64,000 bases of DNA from Streptomyces sp. CB03234 (GTDB taxonomy: Bacteria; Actinomycetota; Actinomycetes; Streptomycetales; Streptomycetaceae). Of this stretch, positions 51,262 to 58,437 are shown piece after piece. The notes under the pieces are model-generated. The model worked only from the letters and a program-made list of their open reading frames with translations. It was not told the origin of the DNA and did no database searches. The position numbers and the translations under genes were made by a program. Where the stretch lies: contig NZ_LIYH01000001.1 in the NCBI RefSeq assembly GCF_001905885.1, positions 1,366,169 through 1,430,168 of the forward strand, read 5' to 3'. How positions within the stretch are numbered: position 1 is the first letter of the stretch; each line of letters starts with the position of its first letter.

Positions 51262-52860
51262 GTGATCACCGCTTCCGGCATCGAGCTGCGCGCCGGCGCC
51301 CGCGTCCTCATCGAATCCGCGTCCTTCCGCATCACCAAGGGCGACCGCATCGGCCTGGTCGGCCGCAACGGCGCCGGCAAGACCACCCTCACCAAGTGCC
51401 TCGCCGGCGAGGGCGTCCCCGCGGGCGGCACGATCTCCCGCTCCGGCGAGGTCGGCTACCTCCCGCAGGACCCGCGCACCGGCGACCTCGACGTGCTGGC
51501 CCGCGACCGCATCCTCTCCGCCCGCGGCCTCGACGTCCTGCTCCGCAAGATGCGGCAGAACGAGGAGCGCATCGCGGGCGGCCAGGGCGCCACCCGCGAG
51601 AAGGCCATGCGGCAGTACGAGCGCCAGGAGACCGAGTTTCTGACCAAGGGCGGGTACGCCGCCGAGGCCGAGGCCGCCACCATCGCCGCCGCCCTCGGCC
51701 TGCCCGACCGGGTCCTCGGCCAGCCGCTGCACACGCTCTCCGGTGGTCAGCGCCGCCGCGTGGAGCTCGCCCGCATCCTGTTCTCGGACGCCGACGTCCT
51801 GCTCCTGGACGAGCCGACCAACCACCTCGACGCCGACTCGATCGTCTGGCTGCGTGACTACCTCAAGACGTACCGCGGCGGCTTCATCGTGATCTCCCAC
51901 GACGTCGACCTCGTCGAGACCGTGGTCAACAAGGTGTTCTACCTGGACGCCAACCGGTCGGTGATCGACGTCTACAACATGGGCTGGAAGCTCTACCAGC
52001 AGCAGCGCGAGGCCGACGAGAAGCGCCGCAAGCGCGAGCGCGCCAACGCCGAGAAGAAGGCCGCCGCCCTCAACTCACAGGCCGACAAGATGCGCGCCAA
52101 GGCCACCAAGACCGTCGCCGCGCAGAACATGGCCCGCCGCGCCGAGCGGCTGCTGTCGGGCCTCGAGGAGGTCCGCGCCTCCGACAAGGTCGCCAAGCTC
52201 CGCTTCCCCGAGCCCGCGCCCTGCGGCAAGACGCCGCTCACCGCGGAGGGGCTGTCCAAGTCGTACGGATCCCTGGAGATCTTCACCGACGTGGACCTCG
52301 CCATCGACAAGGGGTCGCGGGTCGTCATCCTCGGCCTCAACGGCGCCGGCAAGACGACGCTGCTGCGGCTGCTGGCCGGGGTCGAGAAGCCGGACACCGG
52401 CCAGGTCACGCCGGGCCACGGCCTCAAGCTGGGTTACTACGCCCAGGAGCACGAGACCCTCGACCCGGACCGCACCGTCCTGGAGAACATGCGCTCGGCC
52501 GCGCCCGACCTCGACCTCGTCGAGGTGCGCAAGACGCTCGGCTCGTTCCTCTTCTCCGGCGACGACGTCGACAAGCCGGCGGGTGTCCTCTCCGGTGGCG
52601 AGAAGACCCGGCTGGCGCTGGCCACCCTGGTCGTCTCCTCGGCCAACGTCCTGCTCCTCGACGAGCCGACGAACAACCTCGACCCGGCCAGCCGCGAGGA
52701 GATCCTCGGCGCCCTGCGCACCTACAAGGGCGCCGTCGTCCTCGTCACGCACGACGAGGGCGCCGTCGACGCCCTCCAGCCGGAGCGGATCATCCTGCTG
52801 CCCGACGGGGTCGAGGACCTGTGGGGCGCGGACTACGCGGACCTCGTGGCACTGGCGTAA
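51262..52860 (+). CDS. ABC-F ATPase (ribosome-associated)
   Basis: A 532-residue soluble protein with two ATP-binding cassettes and no membrane segments, the hallmark of ABC-F translation factors. First cassette: Walker A GRNGAGKTT (34-42), signature LSGGQRRRVELARIL, Walker B VLLLDEPTNHLD. Second: GLNGAGKTT, LSGGEKTRLALATL, VLLLDEPTNNLD. The charged linker between them (QQQREADEKRRKRERANAEKK) is the P-site tRNA interaction motif, of ordinary length, closer to house-keeping EttA/Uup-like factors than to long-armed resistance proteins. GTG at 51262 has GGAG upstream. Confidence 0.94.
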   Translation: MITASGIELRAGARVLIESASFRITKGDRIGLVGRNGAGKTTLTKCLAGEGVPAGGTISRSGEVGYLPQDPRTGDLDVLARDRILSARGLDVLLRKMRQNEERIAGGQGATREKAMRQYERQETEFLTKGGYAAEAEAATIAAALGLPDRVLGQPLHTLSGGQRRRVELARILFSDADVLLLDEPTNHLDADSIVWLRDYLKTYRGGFIVISHDVDLVETVVNKVFYLDANRSVIDVYNMGWKLYQQQREADEKRRKRERANAEKKAAALNSQADKMRAKATKTVAAQNMARRAERLLSGLEEVRASDKVAKLRFPEPAPCGKTPLTAEGLSKSYGSLEIFTDVDLAIDKGSRVVILGLNGAGKTTLLRLLAGVEKPDTGQVTPGHGLKLGYYAQEHETLDPDRTVLENMRSAAPDLDLVEVRKTLGSFLFSGDDVDKPAGVLSGGEKTRLALATLVVSSANVLLLDEPTNNLDPASREEILGALRTYKGAVVLVTHDEGAVDALQPERIILLPDGVEDLWGADYADLVALA

Positions 52861-53170
52861 CCACGCCCTGATCGTCTCCGTATGGATCATTCGGCTTACG
52901 CGTGATCCATCATCTGAGTGAGGACGTCTCGTACTGCGGCGTGGCGCCGGGCCAATTTCCCGTCCCGGCCACACGCCGCCCCTTCCCTCCTCCCACCTCC
53001 CTGACCTGGCCATTCACCCCCTGGGCCGGTCCCGGACCGGAATCGTGGGCCGGAATGAGGCCCCGGGGCGGCGAAACCTTGCGGCACAGACCTTGTCGAA
53101 TGGCTGGCCAGGAAGCGCCCGAGGGGTGATCATGAGAAGACCAGAGCGCACTTCCCATGAGGAGGCACGG
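52861..53170. promoter_or_regulatory. Regulatory region upstream of the Gbn-like gene, GATC-rich
   Basis: A 310-nt gap. ATGGATCA (52882-52889) and TGATCCAT (52903-52910) form an inverted repeat, with a further GATC at 52870 and at 53128. Gbn is known to bind GATC-containing DNA, so autoregulation is plausible; equally the hairpin could end the ABC-F transcript. I see no promoter of high quality. Confidence 0.4.
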
Positions 53171-53392
53171 GTGGCCGAGACTCTGAAGAAGGGCAGCCGG
53201 GTGACCGGCGCCGCGCGCGACAAGCTCGCGGCAGACCTGAAGAAGAAGTACGACTCCGGTGCGAGCATCCGGGCATTGGCCGAGGAGACGGGCCGATCCT
53301 ATGGATTCGTCCACCGGATGCTGAGCGAGTCCGGAGTCACGCTGCGTGGACGCGGCGGAGCGACGCGAGGCAAGAAGGCCGCTTCGGCCTGA
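53171..53392 (+). CDS. gbn: Gbn-like nucleoid-associated protein
   Basis: A 73-residue basic DNA-binding protein with one helix-turn-helix (YDSGASIRALAEETGRSYGFVHRMLSESG). The start is GTG 53171 after an ideal GAGGAGG. Size, sequence character and position (between the ABC-F ATPase and an enoyl-CoA hydratase) agree with S. coelicolor SCO1839/Gbn, a GATC-binding nucleoid protein that affects sporulation and antibiotic production. Identification is from memory, without an alignment. Confidence 0.85.
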   Translation: MAETLKKGSRVTGAARDKLAADLKKKYDSGASIRALAEETGRSYGFVHRMLSESGVTLRGRGGATRGKKAASA

Positions 53393-53490
53393 CGGCCCCC
53401 GCGACCTGACGAACCCGAGCGCGGCTCGTCCGGCCCCACCGGTTACGGCAGGGCCACCCGGTCGATCGCAGTATCGGCCGGGTGGTTACT

Positions 53491-53513
53491 GTGCAGTCAC
53501 TTGATGGCTGCAC
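53491..53513. promoter_or_regulatory. Inverted repeat before the enoyl-CoA hydratase gene
   Basis: GTGCAG (53491-53496) and CTGCAC (53508-53513) are 11 nt apart, 33 nt upstream of the hydratase start. It may be an operator; no regulator can be named. Confidence 0.3.
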
Positions 53514-53545
53514 TGTTGCCCCTGCACCGGACCCGGAGGCGCCCC

Positions 53546-54346
53546 ATGACCTCGCTCGACCCAGTCCTCGAAGTGCTCGACAAGGACGGCGTACGGCTCA
53601 CCGTCGAGGACGCCGTTGCCACGGTGACCCTGACCAATCCGGCCAAGCGCAACGCCCAGTCCCCCGCTCTGTGGCGGGCGTTGGCGGAAGCCGGCCGGTC
53701 GCTGCCGGGCAGCGTGCGGGTCGTGGTGCTGTGCGGCGAGGGCAAGTCCTTCTCCGCCGGGCTCGACCGGCAGGCGTTCACGCCGGAGGGCTTCGACGGC
53801 GAGCCGTCGTTCCTCGATCTGGCGCGCGGCTCCGACGCCGAGCTCGACGCGGTCATCGCCGAGTACCAGGAGGCGTTCACCTGGTGGCGCCGTAACGACA
53901 TCGTGTCGATCGCGGCCGTCCAGGGGCACGCGATCGGGGCGGGCTTCCAGCTCGCCCTGGCGTGCGACCTGCGGGTCGTGACGCAGGACGTCCAGTTCGC
54001 CATGCGCGAGACCAGCCTGGGCCTCGTCCCGGACCTGACGGGTACGCACCCCCTCGTCGCGGCGGTCGGCTACGCCCGCGCGCTGGAGATCTGCGCCACG
54101 GGCCGGTTCGTCCACGCCGACGAGGCCGAGCGCATCGGGCTGGCCAACCTCGTCGTGCCCGCCGACGACCTCGACGGTGCGGTACGGGACCTGGCGGCCG
54201 CGCTGCTGGCGGCGCCGCGTGACGCGGTCGTCGAGACCAAGGCGCTGTTGCGGGGCGCGGGGGAGCGTACGTACGAGGAGCAGCGCACGGCCGAGCGCGC
54301 GGCGCAGGCGCGCCGCCTGCGCGACCTGGCAGGCCTCGCCGACTGA
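53546..54346 (+). CDS. Enoyl-CoA hydratase/isomerase family protein
   Basis: A 266-residue crotonase-fold protein. CoA and oxyanion-hole segments are VVVLCGEGKSFSAGLDRQAF and AAVQGHAIGAGFQLALACDLRV. One catalytic acidic residue can be placed in MRETSLGLVPDLTGTHPL, where the usual second Glu position looks altered (DLTGTHPL), as in many crotonases of unknown reaction. Residues 78-105 form an unusually acidic insertion. ATG at 53546 follows GGAGGC. Confidence 0.88.
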   Translation: MTSLDPVLEVLDKDGVRLTVEDAVATVTLTNPAKRNAQSPALWRALAEAGRSLPGSVRVVVLCGEGKSFSAGLDRQAFTPEGFDGEPSFLDLARGSDAELDAVIAEYQEAFTWWRRNDIVSIAAVQGHAIGAGFQLALACDLRVVTQDVQFAMRETSLGLVPDLTGTHPLVAAVGYARALEICATGRFVHADEAERIGLANLVVPADDLDGAVRDLAAALLAAPRDAVVETKALLRGAGERTYEEQRTAERAAQARRLRDLAGLAD

Positions 54347-54349
54347 CTC

Positions 54350-55093
54350 TCAGCTCTGGAGCACCTCGGTGACCAGGACGGTCACCGGCGCAGTGCTGTC
54401 CACGGCCCCGCGTACCGCCCGTGCCACATCCAGCGCGCGGTGGTCCGGGGCCGTCGCCAGTTCGATACGGAGGTGGCCGGCCGCCCGGTGGACCGACGGC
54501 CCCAGGACCGTCGTCAGCCGGGCCACGCCGGGGACGGCGGCCGCGGCGGCGGCCGCGGGGTCGTCCGCGGGGTCGTCAGAGTGATCGTCCGAGAGGTCGT
54601 CCGCAGGGCCCTTCGCGGGGCCGTCCGGGGTGGCCGCCGGGGTGGCCGCCGGGTCCTCCGATGGGGGAGCGGGGGTGGCCGGGGAATCCGGCGGGGCGTC
54701 CAGGAGCGCCGTGACCCGGAGGTCCACCTCGGACACGGCCAGCCCGAGGTGGACCTCCGCCGCCGTGAACAGCGCCGTACGCACCCGCTCGGTGAGGTCC
54801 GGCAACGGCACGCCGTACCCGGCGGCGAACTCCGCCTCGACGCGCAACGCGCCGGGCGGCACCGAGCCCGGCGGGGCCGGAAACGCCGGTACGGTCGCCG
54901 ATGCGGCGCCCGCGAGGGCGATCCGTAGCCGGCCCGGCTCCACCCCCGGCACCTGCCGTGCCGCCCGGCGCAGCACCGCGTCGGCGGCGCGCTCCGCGAT
55001 CCAGGCCCCGTCGGCCGCGTCACCCAGCGGAATCAGCCGGCCCAGGCCGATCCTGCTTCGTACCGTCGCCATCCATCCGTCAGCCGTCGTCAT
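54350..55093 (-). CDS. Uncharacterised protein of the Asp23/Gls24 locus
   Basis: A 247-residue protein, often annotated in Streptomyces with an uninformative viral-P10-like name. It has an Asp23-like first part (AERAADAVLRRAARQVPGVEPGRLRI, then LRVEAEFAAGYGVPLPDLTERVRTAL, VHLGLAVSEVDLRVTALL), an acidic/Pro/Ala linker with repeats of DD and TP (about 130-185), and a short C-terminal beta-rich part. It faces the Gls24 gene divergently and looks like a diverged Asp23-fold member. The start at 55093 is not certain: GGAGGA is almost touching the ATG, and ATG 55072 is an alternative. Confidence 0.6.
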   Translation of the reverse strand: MTTADGWMATVRSRIGLGRLIPLGDAADGAWIAERAADAVLRRAARQVPGVEPGRLRIALAGAASATVPAFPAPPGSVPPGALRVEAEFAAGYGVPLPDLTERVRTALFTAAEVHLGLAVSEVDLRVTALLDAPPDSPATPAPPSEDPAATPAATPDGPAKGPADDLSDDHSDDPADDPAAAAAAAVPGVARLTTVLGPSVHRAAGHLRIELATAPDHRALDVARAVRGAVDSTAPVTVLVTEVLQS

Positions 55094-55193
55094 TCCTCCA
55101 GCCTGCCGCATCCCTGGCGCGAGATACGGAAACCACCCTTAATGTGAGCGAAGGAGACCGAATCCTCCCCATCGCCCCGAAGGGACAACGGTG

Positions 55194-55721
55194 ATGACCG
55201 ACGCGTCGCAGTCCGCCTCGCCCGACCAGGCAGCCCGGTCCGCCCAGGCGGCGAAGGCCGCGCGGGTCAAGGAACCGGCGGCCGAGGAGAGCAGGAAAAC
55301 CTCCGTGGCCAAGCGGAGCGGCGCCGACGGCGATCCCGCGTCCCGTGGCCGCACCACCATCGCCGACGGTGTCGTGGAGAAGATCGCCGGGCTGGCGGCC
55401 CGTGACGTCGTCGGCGTCCACGCGATGGGCAGCGGCATCTCCCGGACCTTCGGCGCGGTGCGCGACCGCGTCCCCGGCGGCAAACCCAGCGTCACGCGCG
55501 GCGTGAAGGCCGAGGTCGGAGAAGTGCAGACGGCACTCGACCTGGAGATCGTCGTCGAGTACGGCGTCTCCATCCTCGACGTCGCCCGCGCGGTGCGGGA
55601 GAACGTGATCTCGGCCGTCGAGCGGATGACCGGACTGGAGGTCGTCGAGGTCAACGTCGCGGTGAGCGATGTGAAGCTGCCGGAGGACGAGGAAGAAGAG
55701 CCGGAGACACGGCTCCAGTAG
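55194..55721 (+). CDS. Asp23/Gls24 family envelope stress response protein
   Basis: A 175-residue protein. The first 50 residues are disordered Ala/Lys/Glu-rich. The Asp23 domain (52-160) starts TTIADGVVEKIAGLAARDVVGVHAMG and continues with VQTALDLEIVVEYGVSILDVARAVRENVISAVERMTGLEVVEVNVAV. Gls24/Asp23 proteins polymerise under the membrane and bind AmaP, whose gene lies downstream in the same run of genes. ATG at 55194 has AAGGGA upstream; a GTG directly before it would add one residue. Confidence 0.9.
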   Translation: MTDASQSASPDQAARSAQAAKAARVKEPAAEESRKTSVAKRSGADGDPASRGRTTIADGVVEKIAGLAARDVVGVHAMGSGISRTFGAVRDRVPGGKPSVTRGVKAEVGEVQTALDLEIVVEYGVSILDVARAVRENVISAVERMTGLEVVEVNVAVSDVKLPEDEEEEPETRLQ

Positions 55722-55743
55722 CCAGCGGATCGAGGAGCGCACG

Positions 55744-55935
55744 ATGAGCATGTCGGTGGTCGGCCTGTTGGCCGGAATGGCGCTCGGCTTCGCCGGATAC
55801 TTCGGCGGTTTCGGGGCGTTTTTGCTGGTGGCCGCGTTGGGTGCGGTCGGATTCGTGGCGGGGCGGTTCCTGGACGGGGACCTGGAGCCCGGCGACTTCT
55901 TCCGGAGCCGTGACCGCGACGACCGGCGGCGGTGA
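55744..55935 (+). CDS. Small membrane protein (DUF2273-like) of the Gls24 cluster
   Basis: A 63-residue protein with one or two closely packed Gly-rich hydrophobic helices (4-43) and a charged C-tail (RSRDRDDRRR). Such tiny proteins with a GxxxG pattern accompany Asp23/AmaP genes. It lies 22 nt after the Gls24 gene and 4 nt before the next one. Ribosome site GAGGAG. Confidence 0.75.
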   Translation: MSMSVVGLLAGMALGFAGYFGGFGAFLLVAALGAVGFVAGRFLDGDLEPGDFFRSRDRDDRRR

Positions 55936-55939
55936 CCCG

Positions 55940-56311
55940 GTGACGGCGGTCCTTGCGGCGGAACGCGGAGCGACCACCATCGCCGACCGCGTGGTGGCGA
56001 AGATCGCCGCACACGCGGCGCGGGAAGCGCTCGATGGCGTACCGGAGGACGAGCGAGGTGCCGGGGAAGGCGGTCGTCCGCCGCACGCGACGGTCGTCGT
56101 GCACCGGGACGTCGCGCGCGTCCGCGTCAGCCTGGAGCTCGGCTACCCCTCCGACATCGGCGCCCAGTGCGGCGCCGTACGCAGCCAGGTGGTCCGGCGC
56201 GTGCGGACACTGGCGGGCATGGAGGTGCGGGAGGTGACGGTCCAGGTGGAGCGGCTGCACTCCTCGTACACGCGCGACCGCGACGACAAGGGGCGGGGGA
56301 GGGTGCGATGA
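55940..56311 (+). CDS. Second, short Asp23/Gls24-domain protein
   Basis: A 123-residue protein made almost entirely of an Asp23 domain (ATTIADRVVAKIAAHAAREAL, ATVVVHRDVARVRVSLELGYPSDIGAQCGAVRSQVVRRVRTLAGMEVREVTVQVERL-type strands). GTG at 55940 is 4 nt after the preceding stop; the stop overlaps the next start (ATGA). It probably co-assembles with the long Gls24 protein. Confidence 0.8.
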   Translation: MTAVLAAERGATTIADRVVAKIAAHAAREALDGVPEDERGAGEGGRPPHATVVVHRDVARVRVSLELGYPSDIGAQCGAVRSQVVRRVRTLAGMEVREVTVQVERLHSSYTRDRDDKGRGRVR

Positions 56312-56907
56312 GCACGACCGTGCCCGCCGATCCCGTGCCGGTCCTGGAGAAGACGGGAGTCGGCACCGCGCGCCGCTTCTGGTCCGTGCGCCGCGTCCCG
56401 GCCGCGCTGCTCGCGCTGCTGGTCCTCGCCGGTGCGGGGCTGCTGCTGTACGACGTCGCCGCGGTACGGGCCGGGCGGCCCGGCATGCGATGGCGGCGCG
56501 CCCTCGCCGACGAGCTGGCCACGCGGCCGCTCGACAACCTGTGGGTACTCATCGGTGCCGTGGTCGCCATCGGGCTGGGCGTGTGGCTGCTCGTGCTGGC
56601 CGCCACGCCCGGGCTGCGCGCCGTCCTGCCGATGCGGCGCGGCGAGGACCCGCTGCGCGCCGGGCTCGGGCGGGAAGCGGTCGAGATCGTGCTGCGCGAC
56701 CGGGCGATGGCGGTGGCGGGCGTGCAGGCGGTACGCGTACGGGCGCGGCGTCGCAAGGCCGTCGTACGGGCCGTGTCCCACTTCCGCGAACTGGACGACG
56801 TACGCGCCGACCTGGACGACGCGCTGCGTGCCGGGGTCGGGGAACTGGACCTGGCACGGCCGCCGGACCTGTCGGTGCACGTGGTGCGCCCGGCGCGGAA
56901 GGGGTGA
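56308..56907 (+). CDS. DUF6286-type membrane protein of the Gls24 cluster
   Basis: A 199-residue protein with two membrane helices (about 29-50 and 78-100) and a cytoplasmic C-domain (EAVEIVLRDRAMAVAGVQAVRVRARRRKAVVRAVSHF, then LDDVRADLDDALRAGV) resembling AmaP C-domains. It starts within the previous stop codon and ends 6 nt before amaP. It probably anchors Asp23-fold proteins to the membrane. Confidence 0.75.
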   Translation: MSTTVPADPVPVLEKTGVGTARRFWSVRRVPAALLALLVLAGAGLLLYDVAAVRAGRPGMRWRRALADELATRPLDNLWVLIGAVVAIGLGVWLLVLAATPGLRAVLPMRRGEDPLRAGLGREAVEIVLRDRAMAVAGVQAVRVRARRRKAVVRAVSHFRELDDVRADLDDALRAGVGELDLARPPDLSVHVVRPARKG

Positions 56908-56913
56908 GCGGAC

Positions 56914-57477
56914 ATGCTGCGGGCGGTGAACCGCGTGGTGCTGGGCCTGGCCGGAGCGGTGCTGGTGTGCGCGGGCGGGGCGGTGCTCGCGGCCGGCCTG
57001 GATCTGGGCGTGCCGTCCTGGTGGCCCTGGCGGGGCCCGGACGCCGTGCTGCTGAGCGAGTCGGCGCGGAGGCGCTGGGGGTGGGTGGTCGTCATCGCGG
57101 TGCTGGCGGCCGTGGTGCTCCTGGCGCTCGGATGGCTGCTGGCACAGCTGCGGCGCCCGCGCCTGGACGAGGTGCTGGTCGACAGCCGGGACGGGGACAG
57201 CGCGGTGCTGCGGGGCCGGGCCCTGGAGGGCGCCGTGGAGGCGGAGGCGGAGGCGGTGGACGGCGTGTCGCGCGCCCGCGTCCGGCTCACCGGCCGCCGT
57301 ACGGCGCCCTCGGCGCGGGTCTCGATGCTCCTGGAGCCCCACGCGTCCCCGGCCGAGGCCCTGTCCCGCCTCCGTGACGGTGCGCTGAAACACGCCCGCG
57401 ACTCGGCGGGCCTGCCGTCCCTCCCGACGGAGGCCCACCTCCGCGCCGCCAAACACCCGCCCCGCCGCGTCACCTGA
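56914..57477 (+). CDS. amaP: Alkaline shock response membrane anchor protein AmaP
   Basis: A 187-residue membrane anchor. Two helices (7-27 and 55-77) are separated by a short extracytoplasmic loop with SWWPWRG, and the cytoplasmic domain (about 80-187) contains GDSAVLRGRALEGAVEAEAEAVDGVSRARVRL. AmaP tethers Asp23 at the cell envelope in firmicutes; the actinobacterial role is inferred. It is the last gene of the cluster and is followed by a 200-nt repeat-rich gap. Confidence 0.85.
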   Translation: MLRAVNRVVLGLAGAVLVCAGGAVLAAGLDLGVPSWWPWRGPDAVLLSESARRRWGWVVVIAVLAAVVLLALGWLLAQLRRPRLDEVLVDSRDGDSAVLRGRALEGAVEAEAEAVDGVSRARVRLTGRRTAPSARVSMLLEPHASPAEALSRLRDGALKHARDSAGLPSLPTEAHLRAAKHPPRRVT

Positions 57478-57500
57478 CGCCGCCGCACGGACGTCCGCGC

Positions 57501-57667
57501 GGCCTCCGGGCGCGCGCCCCGGGACTCTGGGCACCGCCCGGGACACTGGGCGCACCCGGGACTCTGGGCACCGCCCTGGGCTCTGGGCACCGCCCCGGCC
57601 TCCGGGCGAGCCGCCCGGCCTCCGGGCGCGCGCCCCGGGACTCTGGGCACCGCCCGGGACACTGGGC
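57501..57667. repeat. Minisatellite of about 20-bp units with a 51-bp exact duplication
   Basis: The gap between two convergent genes is filled with units such as GGGACTCTGGGCACCGCCC and CCGGCCTCCGGGCG. A block of 51 nt at 57501-57551 recurs without change at 57617-57667. It does not encode a credible protein and may double as a termination region. Confidence 0.85.
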
Positions 57668-57677
57668 ACCGCCCCGG

Positions 57678-58433
57678 TCAGAAGCCGTGGCGGGCGCCGC
57701 CGTCGACGGGGACCATCACGCCCGTCAGGTAGGAGGCCGCGGGGGAGAGGAGGAACGCCGCCGTGTTGCCGAACTCCTCCGGGGTGCCGTAGCGGCGCAG
57801 CGGGATGCGGGACTCGCTGTCCGCGCGGGCGGCGGCGGCGTCGCCGGACAGGGCGTCCAGTTCGCGGACGCGGTCGGTGTCGATGCGGCCCGGCAGCAGG
57901 CCGACGACCCGGATGCCGCGCGGGCCCAGCTCGTCGGCGAGGGACTTGGCGAAGCCGGCGAGGCCCGGGCGCAGGCCGTTGGAGATGGTCAGGCCCGGGA
58001 TCGGCTCGTACACCGAGCCGGACAGGACGAACCCGATCACCCCGCCCTCCGGCAGCGCGGCCGCCGCCGCCCGGGCCATCCTCACCGCGCCCAGGAACAC
58101 CGAGTCGAACGCCGCCTGCCACTGCTCGTCGGTGTTGTCCGCCGCCCACCCCGGGGCCGGGCCGCCCACGCTGATGAGGACGCCGTCGAAGCGCCCGAAG
58201 TGCGTCCGGGCGGCGCCGATCAGGCGGTCGGCGGCGGCCGGGTCGGCGTTGTCCGCCGCGACGCCCACCGCACCGGCGCCCAGCTCCTCCGCCGCCCGGG
58301 CCACCGCCTTCTCGTCGCGCGAGGAGACCACGACCTTCGCGCCGTCCGCCACCAGCGCACGCGCCGACGCGTGGCCCAGCCCGCGGGACGCGCCGGTCAC
58401 GACGTACACACGATCCTTCAGTCCAAGATCCAT
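57678..58433 (-). CDS. SDR-family oxidoreductase lacking the usual catalytic tyrosine
   Basis: A 251-residue Rossmann protein. The cofactor motif TGASRGLGHASARAL is at 14-28, an NADPH-type SSRDEKA follows, and SVGGPAPG replaces the NNAG motif. Where YxxxK is expected the sequence reads GLTISNGLRPGLAGFAKSL, without Tyr or a Lys four residues later. The C-terminal segment (SYLTGVMVPVDGGARHG) is normal. It therefore may be an atypical SDR that acts as a binding protein or uses another residue. It starts 4 nt after the GH15 gene stop and is co-transcribed with it. Confidence 0.85.
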   Translation of the reverse strand: MDLGLKDRVYVVTGASRGLGHASARALVADGAKVVVSSRDEKAVARAAEELGAGAVGVAADNADPAAADRLIGAARTHFGRFDGVLISVGGPAPGWAADNTDEQWQAAFDSVFLGAVRMARAAAAALPEGGVIGFVLSGSVYEPIPGLTISNGLRPGLAGFAKSLADELGPRGIRVVGLLPGRIDTDRVRELDALSGDAAAARADSESRIPLRRYGTPEEFGNTAAFLLSPAASYLTGVMVPVDGGARHGF

Positions 58434-58437
58434 GGGC

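Noticed and set aside
51262..52860. Dedicated antibiotic-resistance ABC-F protein
   Set aside because: The inter-domain linker is of ordinary length and the gene order is a conserved chromosomal one; a general translation factor is more likely.
57501..57667. CRISPR-like array
   Set aside because: Units are contiguous, degenerate and without unique spacers; no cas genes are present.
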